From: Flavobacteriales bacterium
GTDB taxonomy: Bacteria; Bacteroidota; Bacteroidia; Flavobacteriales_D; Crocinitomicaceae
Direction of reading: 5' to 3'
DNA: 12,751 nucleotides
Assembly (NCBI GenBank): GCA_947461185.1
Contig: CANHJY010000029.1
Location: 1 to 12,751 of the forward strand
Numbering within the stretch: the stretch's first letter is position 1; the number at the start of each line of letters is the position of its first letter. Position numbers and translations under genes: made by a program. Shown piece by piece: positions 1-7,354 of the stretch. The notes beneath the pieces are model-generated. The model had not been told where the DNA came from. It saw only the letters and a list, made by a program, of their open reading frames with translations, and did no database searches.

Positions 1-1
1 A

Positions 2-895
2 CTTAAGGAAGGTGATGAAATTTTAATCACCGCAATGGAACACCACTCCAATATTGTTCCTTGGCAAATGTTGTGTGAACGTAAAAATCTGAAATTAAAA
101 GTAGCTCCGATCAACAAAAAAGGTGAATTGATTATTGAAGAATTTGATAAACTGCTTTCAAAAAACACAAAACTTGTTGCCGTAACACACATTTCCAATA
201 CATTAGGCACAATAAATCCGATAAAGGAACTTGGAGAAAAAGCCCATGCCGTTGGTGCTAAAATTTTGGTTGACGGAGCTCAAAGTATTCAGCATAAAAA
301 AATCGATGTCCGTGATTTGAATTGCGACTTTTTTGTTTTTTCAGGTCACAAGGTTTTCGGTCCGACTGGCATCGGCGTTTTATATGGTAAAGAAGATCTA
401 CTCGATCGTATGCCACCATATCAAGGCGGTGGTGATATGATTGAGCGCGTAACCTTCGAACGCACAACTTACAACGAATTACCGTTTAAATTCGAAGCAG
501 GAACACCACATATTGCAGGAGGAATATGTCTTGGTGAAGCGATTAAATATTTATCCTCACTCGATATAAAAGCCATTGAAAAACACGAAAAAGATCTCGC
601 TGATTATGCTCAAGATATGCTAGACACTTTTGAGGGAATGCGTATCATAGGAGAAGCAAAGCATAAAACTTCTGTGGTTTCCTTTGTCGTTGATGGCGTT
701 CATCCATTCGATATTGGAACTTTATTAGATAAACAGGGAATTGCAGTTAGAACCGGGCATCATTGTACCCAGCCTCTGATGGATTTTTACAAAATACCGG
801 GAACAGTTAGGGCTTCATTTGCGTTTTATAATACAAGGGAAGAGATAGATACCTTTGTTGATGCAGTTGACAAAAGCATATCGCTTCTGAAATAA
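2..895 (+). CDS. sufS: SufS cysteine desulfurase, 5'-truncated by the window edge
   Basis: PLP enzyme that removes sulfur from L-cysteine and passes it as persulfide to SufE for cytosolic Fe-S cluster assembly. The reading frame is open to the left edge, so the N-terminal part (roughly 110 residues, given a usual length near 405) is missing; 297 residues remain. Visible landmarks are the EHHSNIVPWQ segment, the VDGAQ strand with the cofactor-contacting Asp, the SGHK motif whose Lys (codon at 350-352) should form the Schiff base with PLP, and the RTGHHCTQP loop with the persulfide-forming Cys (codon at 764-766). The RxGHHC form marks a SufS/group II enzyme rather than IscS. sufE follows after 7 bases, so the two are probably cotranscribed; sufBCD would be expected to the left, outside the window. 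The function is secure from conserved residues. Confidence 0.96.
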   Translation, partial: LKEGDEILITAMEHHSNIVPWQMLCERKNLKLKVAPINKKGELIIEEFDKLLSKNTKLVAVTHISNTLGTINPIKELGEKAHAVGAKILVDGAQSIQHKKIDVRDLNCDFFVFSGHKVFGPTGIGVLYGKEDLLDRMPPYQGGGDMIERVTFERTTYNELPFKFEAGTPHIAGGICLGEAIKYLSSLDIKAIEKHEKDLADYAQDMLDTFEGMRIIGEAKHKTSVVSFVVDGVHPFDIGTLLDKQGIAVRTGHHCTQPLMDFYKIPGTVRASFAFYNTREEIDTFVDAVDKSISLLK

Positions 896-902
896 AGTCA
901 TT

Positions 903-1325
903 ATGAGTGAAAAAACAATAATTGATAAGCAACAAGAAATCATTAGCGAATTCGAAATGTTTGATGATTGGATGGAGAAATACGAATATATAATAGAACT
1001 TGGAAGAGATTTACCTTTAATTGATCCTGAATTAAAAACCGAAGATAATCTCATTCATGGTTGTCAATCTAAAGTTTGGGTAGATTGTCGTTTTTCTGAC
1101 GGTAAAATGCTTTTCACTGCAGATTCAGATGCTATAATCACTAAAGGTATGATTGGATTGCTTATTCGAGTTTTGAATAACGAGTCTCCTGAAACCATTT
1201 TAAAGAACGATCTTTTCTTTATTAGAGAAATTGGCTTACAAGAGCACTTGTCACCCACGCGCGCAAACGGATTAGCAGGTATGGTTAAAAAACTAAAAAC
1301 AGCCGCATTAGAAAATATCGCATAA
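903..1325 (+). CDS. sufE: SufE sulfur-acceptor protein
   Basis: 140 residues, the usual size for SufE. It accepts the persulfide sulfur from SufS, stimulates the desulfurase, and delivers sulfur to the SufBCD scaffold. The diagnostic motif HGCQSKVW is present, with the acceptor Cys at about residue 54, and the N-terminal half has the family pattern YEYIIELGRDLP. The ATG at 903 is the natural start, 7 bases after the sufS stop. A DUF59 gene follows after 17 bases. All active-site features are intact, and the pairing with SufS on one transcript matches the standard SUF operon. Confidence 0.95.
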   Translation: MSEKTIIDKQQEIISEFEMFDDWMEKYEYIIELGRDLPLIDPELKTEDNLIHGCQSKVWVDCRFSDGKMLFTADSDAIITKGMIGLLIRVLNNESPETILKNDLFFIREIGLQEHLSPTRANGLAGMVKKLKTAALENIA

Positions 1326-1342
1326 AATTTACGCAAGAAACT

Positions 1343-1660
1343 ATGGAAAACGAAATTGTAGTGCTGGAAAATAAAGTAGTTGACATGCTCAAAACGATTT
1401 ATGACCCTGAAATTCCAGTTGACATTTTTGAATTGGGACTAATTTATGAAGTGCAAATTGATGAGTTTCGAAACGTAGCCATTCAAATGACCTTGACTTC
1501 ACCAAATTGCCCTGTAGCTGAGAGTCTTCCCAAAGAAGTTGAAGATAAAGTCTCTGGTATTGAAGGCATCACAAAAGCAACAGTTAATATTGTATTTGAT
1601 CCACCATGGGATAAGGATATGATGAGCGAAGAAGCCAAATTAGAATTGGGCTTTTTATAA
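1343..1660 (+). CDS. SufT-like DUF59/MIP18-family Fe-S assembly factor
   Basis: 105-residue single-domain protein of the DUF59 (MIP18/PaaD-like) family, which assists Fe-S cluster maturation or transfer to client proteins. The family core is seen as TIYDPEIPVDIFELGLIY (about residues 18-35), with the Asp-Pro-Glu turn, followed by LTSPNCPVAESLP (about 50-62) holding the conserved Cys, and a DPPWDKDMMS tail motif (about 87-96). It is the third gene of the visible SUF operon, 17 bases after sufE, which supports a role with SufS/SufE. I avoid a firm symbol: sufT is used for this position, but PaaD-like and YitW-like proteins share the same fold. An 86-base AT-rich gap separates it from the next gene, which appears to have its own control region. 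Confidence 0.87.
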   Translation: MENEIVVLENKVVDMLKTIYDPEIPVDIFELGLIYEVQIDEFRNVAIQMTLTSPNCPVAESLPKEVEDKVSGIEGITKATVNIVFDPPWDKDMMSEEAKLELGFL

Positions 1661-1704
1661 TTTTTAACTTTTTTTCAAGATTAATTTAAACTTTTCTCAA
1701 CCTT

Positions 1705-1740
1705 TTTTGTTTAATCTTTTAATCAATTTATTAAACAAAA
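1705..1740. promoter_or_regulatory. Palindromic candidate operator TGTTTA-N18-TAAACA before the FAS1 gene
   Basis: TGTTTA at 1708-1713 and TAAACA at 1732-1737 are separated by exactly 18 bases. The arms extend to a perfect 11-base inverted repeat, TTTTGTTTAAT (1705-1715) and ATTAAACAAAA (1730-1740). The right arm ends 6 bases before the ATG at 1747. The same spaced palindrome occurs twice upstream of the sigma/carotenoid operon (7872-7935), and one of those copies also shares the 16-base run TTTTGTTTAATCTTTT. The 24-base spacing of half-site centres suits a dimeric DNA-binding protein; a hairpin in the mRNA leader is the alternative reading. No convincing TAnnTTTG element was found in this 86-base gap. 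Confidence 0.6.
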
Positions 1741-1746
1741 TAATTT

Positions 1747-3303
1747 ATGAAAAAGAAAACGCTATTTTTTAATGTCCGTCAACTATTCGCGACAGGAATT
1801 TTATTTTTGGGAATTTCAACATCCCAAGCACAAACAAACGTATATGACAACGTCATAGCAACAAGTCCAAATCATACATCACTAGCAGCTGCCATTCAGC
1901 AGGCTGGATTGGTTGGTGCATTACAAAACCCAAGTGCAACACTTACGGTTTTCGCTCCCGATAATACTGCTTTCAGTAACTTAGCGACTGCACTCGGAAC
2001 GGACATCAACGGTTTATTGGCAAATCCACAATTGTCAAGTATTTTGTTATACCATGTTCTTGGTACAACTGTTCCTGCTTCTGCAGTTACAAACGGTGCT
2101 ATTGTAACGCCATTGAACAATGCAAATACCATTAAAATGACAAAAACATCTACTGGTAATGTATTCGCAAACCAAGCTCAAGTGAATGCTGCAGACTTAA
2201 CAACAAACAATGGCGTTGTGCATTCTGTGAATGCAGTATTACTTCCAGTTGAAACAGTTGCTGATATCGCTATTGACAACGGATTCACAAGTTTGGTAAC
2301 AGCTGTTATTACAGCTGAATTATTGCCAGCCGTTACCAATCCACTTGCTGATTTAACAGTATTTGCTCCAACAAACGCTGCTTTTGATCAATTAGCATCT
2401 GATTTAGGAACTACTATTGCTGGTATTTTAGCAAATCCTGCACTTGCAGCAATTTTAACTTATCACGTTTTGGGAACAGGTGTTCAATCTACTGCTATCA
2501 ACAATGGTGACATTGTTACGCCATTAAATAGCGCAAACACTTTGAAACTTACAAAAAAATCTACTGGTGAAGTTTTCGTAAATCAAGCTCAAGTAACCCT
2601 TGCAGATTTGAATGCAGATAACGGTGTTGTACATGTGTTAGATGCAGTTGTATTGCCAGTTGAAACAGTTGTAGACGTTGCAATTGATAACAGCTTTACA
2701 AGTTTAGCTGCAGCTGTAATCAAAGCAGAATTGCTACCAGCGTTAACTAATCCTTTCGGAACTTTCACTGTATTTGCTCCAACAAATGCGGCATTTGATA
2801 ATTTAGCTACCGCTTTAGGAACTGACTTGAATGGAATTCTAAATCTTCCTAACCTTGGTGACGTTTTATTATATCACGTTGTAGGTTCGGTTGCTTTGTC
2901 TACAGACTTAACAAATGGTGCGGTTCCTACATTATTGGGACAGAATGTTACTATAGATTTAACAAATGGTGTTAAGGTAAATGATGCGAATGTAACAACT
3001 GCAGATGTTCTTGCTGATAACGGTGTTGTTCATGTTATTGATGCAGTTTTATTACCAGCAGCTAATTTGAATGAAAATATGGAAGAAAGTATTGCTTTGT
3101 ATCCTAATCCAGCAAACGAAATTTTAACAATTAATGGTTCAACTTATAATTCATACACAATTCTTGACTTATCAGGAAAAATGATTAAATCATCAACCAT
3201 TGAAAACCAAACTATAGATTTATCAGGTTTAAACCCTGGAATGTACAACATTCAATTGGTAAATGGAAATAACGTGAACTTTGCACGTTTCATGAAACAA
3301 TAA
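1747..3303 (+). CDS. Secreted triple FAS1 (fasciclin) domain protein with T9SS sorting domain
   Basis: 518 residues. An N-terminal signal peptide (basic MKKK, hydrophobic stretch about 12-24, likely cleavage near SQA at 26-28) is followed by three FAS1 modules at about 33-167, 171-303 and 308-437. Each has the TVFAP(D/T)N strand, a YHV motif and a DNGVVH segment; FAS1 modules mediate cell-surface or matrix adhesion. Residues about 446-518 form a type A T9SS C-terminal domain, with LYPNPANE, DLSGKMI, LSGLNPGMYNIQL and a final basic FMKQ, so the protein should cross the outer membrane by T9SS. Modules 2 and 3 are very similar and look like a recent internal duplication. I found no Cys or Trp in the protein. 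The gene stands alone: a candidate operator precedes it and a strong terminator follows. The biological ligand is unknown. Confidence 0.93.
   Translation: MKKKTLFFNVRQLFATGILFLGISTSQAQTNVYDNVIATSPNHTSLAAAIQQAGLVGALQNPSATLTVFAPDNTAFSNLATALGTDINGLLANPQLSSILLYHVLGTTVPASAVTNGAIVTPLNNANTIKMTKTSTGNVFANQAQVNAADLTTNNGVVHSVNAVLLPVETVADIAIDNGFTSLVTAVITAELLPAVTNPLADLTVFAPTNAAFDQLASDLGTTIAGILANPALAAILTYHVLGTGVQSTAINNGDIVTPLNSANTLKLTKKSTGEVFVNQAQVTLADLNADNGVVHVLDAVVLPVETVVDVAIDNSFTSLAAAVIKAELLPALTNPFGTFTVFAPTNAAFDNLATALGTDLNGILNLPNLGDVLLYHVVGSVALSTDLTNGAVPTLLGQNVTIDLTNGVKVNDANVTTADVLADNGVVHVIDAVLLPAANLNENMEESIALYPNPANEILTINGSTYNSYTILDLSGKMIKSSTIENQTIDLSGLNPGMYNIQLVNGNNVNFARFMKQ
1843..3057 (+). repeat. Three tandem FAS1 module repeats within the gene
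   Basis: The modules map to about 1843-2247, 2257-2655 and 2668-3057. Joins between modules are nearly the same: LLPVETVADIAIDNGFTSL at the first and VLPVETVVDVAIDNSFTSL at the second. DNA similarity is visible too, for example tttgctccaacaaa occurs near 2361 and again near 2772. This fits unequal duplication of one module, with the third the most diverged in its second half (VGSVALSTDLTNGAVP). Confidence 0.8.
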
Positions 3304-3321
3304 TTAACGCAAACTTAACGG

Positions 3322-3358
3322 AAGGATGAGTCAATTTAAGGACTCATCCTTTTTTTTT
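3322..3358 (+). terminator. Rho-independent terminator after the FAS1 gene
   Basis: A perfect 11-base-pair stem, AAGGATGAGTC (3322-3332) and GACTCATCCTT (3341-3351), has an 8-base loop and is followed at once by a T run to 3358. It lies 18 bases after the FAS1 stop codon. The T run serves only the + strand. On the minus strand the hairpin lies across the end of the phosphoribosyltransferase gene, whose stop codon (3344-3346) is inside the right arm. Confidence 0.93.
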
Positions 3359-3979
3359 ATCTGAAAATGCCACTCCGGTAAGCAAACGTTTTATTGTTTG
3401 ATCATCTACTTGATCAAAATTTTCATAAAATTGACCCACTGCATTAAAATTTAGAGGTACCTCCAAACAAATTAATTCGTCAGCTACTTTCAATAATTTC
3501 TTATATGTATCCAAAGGGCATACAGGAAGAAGAACAATTATTTTTTTAACGGGAAGTCTTTTTAATTCTTGGATACCATATAAGATTGAATTTCCTGTTG
3601 CCGCTCCGTCATCAACTAATAAAACAATCTGATTTTTCAAATTACTATCCCTGTAAGAATGTCCATAAACTTCAATTTGCTTTCGCATTTTCAATTGCGC
3701 AGACCGTATCTGCTGAACGACTTCGTTTTCCAAGTAATCAGAATCTAAATCAAGTTCCTTCCCTTCTTGACCAATTGCACCAATGGAATATTCAGGATTA
3801 TCAGGATGTCCTACTTTTTTAATGTAAATCAATAGGAGGGGTAAATGCAAAGCTTTAGCAATTTCATAGGCTACAATAACTCCACCCCTCGGAATTGCTA
3901 GAACAAACGTATTTGACAAATCATGATTAGAAATGGCATCTACCAATAATTCTCCTGCTTCCACTCTATTCTTGAACAT
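3344..3979 (-). CDS. Stand-alone phosphoribosyltransferase-family protein (COG1926-like)
   Basis: 211 residues with a type I PRTase fold. The PRPP-binding loop is LVDDGAATGNS at about 121-131. An N-terminal FKNRVEAGELL pattern and an IPRGGVIVAYEIA segment (about 29-41) are typical of the predicted phosphoribosyltransferases related to COG1926, whose substrate is generally unknown. It is not a recognisable purine or pyrimidine salvage enzyme. It is the last gene on the minus strand before the convergent FAS1 gene, 99 bases downstream of the PTPS gene, and may be read from the carotenoid operon or from its own promoter. The ATG at 3979 is preferred because the product then starts with the family's MFKNR. 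That ATG sits in the loop of an inverted repeat. The C-terminal residues SDKKKG are encoded by the terminator arm and T run of the opposite gene. Confidence 0.85.
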   Translation of the reverse strand: MFKNRVEAGELLVDAISNHDLSNTFVLAIPRGGVIVAYEIAKALHLPLLLIYIKKVGHPDNPEYSIGAIGQEGKELDLDSDYLENEVVQQIRSAQLKMRKQIEVYGHSYRDSNLKNQIVLLVDDGAATGNSILYGIQELKRLPVKKIIVLLPVCPLDTYKKLLKVADELICLEVPLNFNAVGQFYENFDQVDDQTIKRLLTGVAFSDKKKG

Positions 3980-3999
3980 TTATTCTTTTTTCAAGAATA
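3967..3999 (-). promoter_or_regulatory. Overlapping alternative hairpins around the phosphoribosyltransferase start codon
   Basis: On the minus strand TATTCTTGAA (3999-3990) and TTCAAGAATA (3976-3967) form a perfect 10-base inverted repeat with a 13-base loop that ends in the ATG (3979-3977). A second, shorter pairing, TATTCTT (3999-3993) with AAGAATA (3987-3981), uses the same 5' arm, so the two structures exclude each other. This could be a translational switch or a palindromic protein-binding site. The stems are AT-rich, so stability is uncertain. Confidence 0.45.
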
Positions 4000-4078
4000 C
4001 ATCAACATGAATACTAATGAATTGAGAGAAATCAATGTGAGCAATGAAAATAATCAACAAAGATTGCTGTAGATTTGA

Positions 4079-4483
4079 TCAAAGACCAGAATAAGAAACA
4101 CTATTATTCTCAGTCTCCCATAATCTCACACTTAATTGATAACGATTATCGAGATGTTTCCGCAAAATATTCCAAATGACTACTGCAATATTTTCAGCAG
4201 ATGGTTTCAATGAATGAAATTCTTCACAATCCAAATTTAAATTTCGATGATCAAAACGTTCACAAATTTCATTTCGAATTAAATCCTTAAGATATTTCAA
4301 ATCAATAACATATCCTGTTTCTAAATCAATATCACCTTCAACCCAAGTTTCCAAAACATAGTTGTGACCGTGAAAATTAGGATTACTGCACTTCCCGAAT
4401 ACTTCGAAATTTTTTTCGTCTGACCAATCTGGATTGAACAAACGATGAGCGGAATTAAAAGTTTCTCGTCTGCAAACTTTCAT
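4079..4483 (-). CDS. 6-pyruvoyl-tetrahydropterin synthase-type enzyme (PTPS/QueD family)
   Basis: 134 residues. The family converts 7,8-dihydroneopterin triphosphate to 6-pyruvoyl-tetrahydropterin (PTPS, biopterin route) or to 6-carboxytetrahydropterin (QueD, queuosine route). Zinc ligands are His13, His38 and His40 (FHGHNY). The catalytic set is Cys32, Asp78 and His79 (RFDHRNL), with Glu123 (WETENN) as pterin anchor. Cys32 lies 6 and 8 residues before the two zinc His, as in animal PTPS; in E. coli QueD, as I recall it, the spacing is 4 and 6. GKCSNPNFHGHNY and AENIAVVIW also resemble animal PTPS, so I favour the PTPS activity. Its start overlaps the end of idi by 29 bases, which makes it the last gene of the carotenoid operon. 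An automated annotation as queD would be understandable, but the specificity is not proven. Confidence 0.88.
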   Translation of the reverse strand: MKVCRRETFNSAHRLFNPDWSDEKNFEVFGKCSNPNFHGHNYVLETWVEGDIDLETGYVIDLKYLKDLIRNEICERFDHRNLNLDCEEFHSLKPSAENIAVVIWNILRKHLDNRYQLSVRLWETENNSVSYSGL

Positions 4484-5018
4484 GTTCGATAATTGTGTTT
4501 AATTGATGGAGATGCTGTTCGAAAATAAGATTGAACCAGACAGTGTAATGCTCAGGATGTTCTTTCAAATCATAGATTAAATCCTCAATAGTTATCCATT
4601 TGTAATCACATACTTCTTCTGTGTTAATTATAGGCTGTGAATTAGAGAATCCAATCATGACGTGATCTAATTCATATTCCGTGAGATTGTTTTCCAAATC
4701 AGCTTTGTACACAAAATGAAACACAGGCATCAGTTCACATGACATCCCCATTTCTTCTTTTAGTCTGCGATTACCGGCGATCAGGTTTGTCTCGCCGGGA
4801 GCCTGATGACTACAACATGTGTTCGTCCAAAGGCCTGCAGAATGGTATTTATTCAGCGCTCTACGTTGAAGTAGTAACTCTTTATTTTCATTAAAGACAA
4901 AAATAGAAAATGCTCGATGCAGTAAACCTTTCTCGTGTGCTTCCAACTTTTCCATTACACCAATCTCATTATCATTAGTGTCAACAAGAATTACCTGATT
5001 GTAATTGGTTGAATACAT
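4455..5018 (-). CDS. idi: Type I isopentenyl-diphosphate delta-isomerase
   Basis: 187-residue Nudix-fold enzyme that interconverts isopentenyl and dimethylallyl diphosphate and so supplies both C5 units for prenyl chain synthesis. Metal-site residues are His28 and His34 (AHEKGLLHRAFS), His71, and Glu114/Glu116 (TEYELDHV). The catalytic Cys is Cys69 in WTNTCCSHQ, and a Nudix-like GETNLIAGNRRLKEEMG segment spans about 75-91. All active-site positions of the E. coli enzyme are matched. The start codon overlaps the crtB stop by one base (TAATG), a sign of translational coupling, and the 3' end overlaps the pterin gene by 29 bases. Its presence in the crt operon suggests it boosts precursor supply for carotenoids, although it could also serve all isoprenoid synthesis in the cell. 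Confidence 0.95.
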   Translation of the reverse strand: MYSTNYNQVILVDTNDNEIGVMEKLEAHEKGLLHRAFSIFVFNENKELLLQRRALNKYHSAGLWTNTCCSHQAPGETNLIAGNRRLKEEMGMSCELMPVFHFVYKADLENNLTEYELDHVMIGFSNSQPIINTEEVCDYKWITIEDLIYDLKEHPEHYTVWFNLIFEQHLHQLNTIIEHESLQTRNF

Positions 5019-5854
5019 TAAATGAGATTTAGGTTATGCTTCAAGTATGATTTTAAGAAAATTCTATACTTTTTATTATTCGGAATTCGAACACGCTCTT
5101 GAAGAATAACTTGCGGCGGCGTTGCTTTAATTTTGGAAAACAACTTGTAATAATAAATATATGCCATATAAACTCCAAAACGAGCATTCTTCGGAAGCTG
5201 CTTAATCCCTTCATAACCTTCACGGAAATCGACTTCTATATCAGCTTCAATTTCTTTTTTGACAGTGTTATTGAATTCATTCAAATCAATTCCTGGAAAA
5301 TAAGTGCGCCCTAATTCTTGGTAGTCAGCTTTTAAATCTCTTAAAAAATTTATTTTTTGAAATGCAGAACCTAATTTCATTGCTGATGGTTTCAATCTTT
5401 CATACTCTTGCTCATCACCGTTAACAAAAACTTTCAAACACATTAAACCTACTACTTCTGCGGAGCCTAAAATGTATTGTGCATATTTTTCAGCATCATA
5501 TTCTCTTTTCTCCAAATCCATTTCCATGCTTCGAAGAAATGTTTCTACCAATTCAAGCGGAATTCTATATTCGTTTACAGCCCATTGGAAACTATTCAAA
5601 ATAGGGTTTAACGAAATTCCTTTTTCAATTGCATCATAGGTTTGTTTTTTGAAATCTTCCAAAAGATTTTCTTTATCAAAACCATGAAAGGAATCAACGA
5701 TTTCGTCGGCAAAGCGCACAAATCCATAAATTGCATAAATTGGCTTGTGAATGCTTTTATGTAGGAAGGAGATACCCATTGAAAAAGAAGTGCTGTACTT
5801 TTTGGTAGTAATTTCACTCATTTCATGTGATAAAGTATCAAATAATGCTTTCAT
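5018..5854 (-). CDS. crtB: Phytoene synthase (squalene/phytoene synthase family)
   Basis: 278 residues. It condenses two geranylgeranyl diphosphates head to head into phytoene, the first committed step to carotenoids. Both aspartate-rich Mg-diphosphate sites are present: DEIVD at 50-54 within the YAIYGFVRFADEIVD helix, and NFLRDLKAD at 169-177. The Y-S-T-S-F-S segment near residue 20 and RTYFP near 183 are typical of the family. It lies 22 bases after crtI with no Shine-Dalgarno and is coupled to idi through TAATG. Squalene or dehydrosqualene synthase is a formal alternative, since the families share these motifs, but the crtI neighbour and the overall pattern favour phytoene. Confidence 0.93.
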   Translation of the reverse strand: MKALFDTLSHEMSEITTKKYSTSFSMGISFLHKSIHKPIYAIYGFVRFADEIVDSFHGFDKENLLEDFKKQTYDAIEKGISLNPILNSFQWAVNEYRIPLELVETFLRSMEMDLEKREYDAEKYAQYILGSAEVVGLMCLKVFVNGDEQEYERLKPSAMKLGSAFQKINFLRDLKADYQELGRTYFPGIDLNEFNNTVKKEIEADIEVDFREGYEGIKQLPKNARFGVYMAYIYYYKLFSKIKATPPQVILQERVRIPNNKKYRIFLKSYLKHNLNLI

Positions 5855-5876
5855 AGTTTTAAGTTTAAGAAGGTTC

Positions 5877-7352
5877 TTAATGCAATGGATGTTCCTTTAT
5901 TAGTTGTTTGGCAACCACTTCACCAGAAATTATAGACGGGGGTACTCCAGGTCCGGGTACAGTAAGTTGACCTGTGTAGTACATATTTGTTAGGTTTTTA
6001 TTTTTTAAGGATGGTTTGAAATAAGCTGTTTGACGCAATGTGTTGGCCAAACCATATGCATTGCCTTTGAATGCGTGGTAATCATTTTTAAAATCGCTAA
6101 CACAATAGCTTTTCTTGTAAACAATATGTTCTCTGATTTTGCAATTGGTTTTAGCCTCGAGTCTATCCATTAAAAGATTGAAATATTTTTCTCTCATTGC
6201 TTCATCATCTTTCAAATCCGGCGCGATAGGAATGAGTAAAAATATATTCTCCATGCCTACAGGAGCAACGCTTGAATCTGTTTTCGAAGGAGCACTCACA
6301 TAAAATAGCGGAGCACTCGGCCACTTTGGGTCTTTATATATTTCTTTGGCGTGCATTTCAAAGTCCTCGTCAAAAAATAAGTTGTGATGATTTAGACCTT
6401 CAATTGTTTTGTTCACACCTAAATAAAATAGAAGACATGACGGTGCCATGGTGCGGTTATCCCAGTATTTTTCAGAATAGTTTGCTTTTCCATTGAGTAT
6501 GGAACCATCAGTATGTCGATAGTCAGCACCGGAAATGAGAATATCGGTTTCAATGTTACCCTGATTGGTAATTACCTCCTTTACCAGTTTTCCTTCATAT
6601 TTAATTCCTGTTACTTCATGATTAGTAAGGATTTTCGCGCCATTTTCTTTAGCGATTTTCTCAAATGCTTCTATGAATTTGAACATTCCTCCCATTGGAT
6701 ACCAAGTACCTAAAGAAATATCTGCGTAATTCATTAGCGAATACAAGGCAGGTGTATCCTTCGGCATTGCACCAAGAAAAAGAACAGGGAATTCAAGTAA
6801 GGATAATATCTTTTCGTTTTTGAAATACTTTCTTATGTACTTCGAAAAAGAAGTGAGTAAATGCAATTTAATCAAGCCCTTTAAAATTCGCAGATCTGCA
6901 AACTCAGTGACCTTTAAACTAGGCTTGTAAACCAAATCCTGCATGCCCACCTCGTATTTGTATTTAGCTTCTTCGAGGAATCTTTTAAGTTTGGCAGAAC
7001 TCCCGGGTTCCAAAGACTCAAACCAATCCATGAGTTCGTTTTCATCTGCAGGAATTGGTGTTTGACTGCCATCTTTCCAGAAGACAGAATAAGAAGGATC
7101 CAATCTTTTTAATTCGTAAAAATCGGAAGTTGTGTAACCGAATTTGTTATAAAACTGCTCAAAAACATCTGGCATCCAATACCAACTTGGCCCCATATCA
7201 AAAGTAAAACCGTCTACTTCGAACTGTCTTGCTCTTCCTCCAATGGTTGCATTTTTCTCTAATATTGTGACATCATAACCAGCTTTTCCAAGAAAAGCGG
7301 CAGCTGACAGGCTCGAAATTCCTGAACCAATTATGGTAACTTTTTTAGGCAT
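5877..7352 (-). CDS. crtI: Phytoene desaturase, CrtI type
   Basis: 491-residue FAD-dependent desaturase that introduces double bonds into phytoene on the way to lycopene. The N-terminal dinucleotide fold is clear: GSGISSLSAAAFL from residue 9, Glu32 at the end of the second strand and GGRAR at 38-42. MGPSWYWMPDVFE follows, as in bacterial CrtI. The C-terminal FAD-contact signature YYTGQLTVPGPGVPPSI is at about 458-474, followed by SGEVVAKQL. Length and motifs are complete. The ATG at 7352 is only 2 bases beyond the sigma factor stop, so the two genes are clearly cotranscribed and probably translationally coupled. The number of desaturation steps cannot be read from the sequence. Confidence 0.95.
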   Translation of the reverse strand: MPKKVTIIGSGISSLSAAAFLGKAGYDVTILEKNATIGGRARQFEVDGFTFDMGPSWYWMPDVFEQFYNKFGYTTSDFYELKRLDPSYSVFWKDGSQTPIPADENELMDWFESLEPGSSAKLKRFLEEAKYKYEVGMQDLVYKPSLKVTEFADLRILKGLIKLHLLTSFSKYIRKYFKNEKILSLLEFPVLFLGAMPKDTPALYSLMNYADISLGTWYPMGGMFKFIEAFEKIAKENGAKILTNHEVTGIKYEGKLVKEVITNQGNIETDILISGADYRHTDGSILNGKANYSEKYWDNRTMAPSCLLFYLGVNKTIEGLNHHNLFFDEDFEMHAKEIYKDPKWPSAPLFYVSAPSKTDSSVAPVGMENIFLLIPIAPDLKDDEAMREKYFNLLMDRLEAKTNCKIREHIVYKKSYCVSDFKNDYHAFKGNAYGLANTLRQTAYFKPSLKNKNLTNMYYTGQLTVPGPGVPPSIISGEVVAKQLIKEHPLH

Positions 7353-7354
7353 TC

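Noticed and set aside
1064..1336. Minus-strand open frame of about 90 codons over sufE
   Set aside because: It lies wholly antisense to a conserved gene, has no family motifs, and is explained by the codon pattern of sufE.
3980..4078. Small RNA or extra gene in the gap between the PTPS and phosphoribosyltransferase genes
   Set aside because: It is only 99 bases, with no open frame of note. Apart from the hairpins at its end, I saw no promoter of good match or conserved structure.
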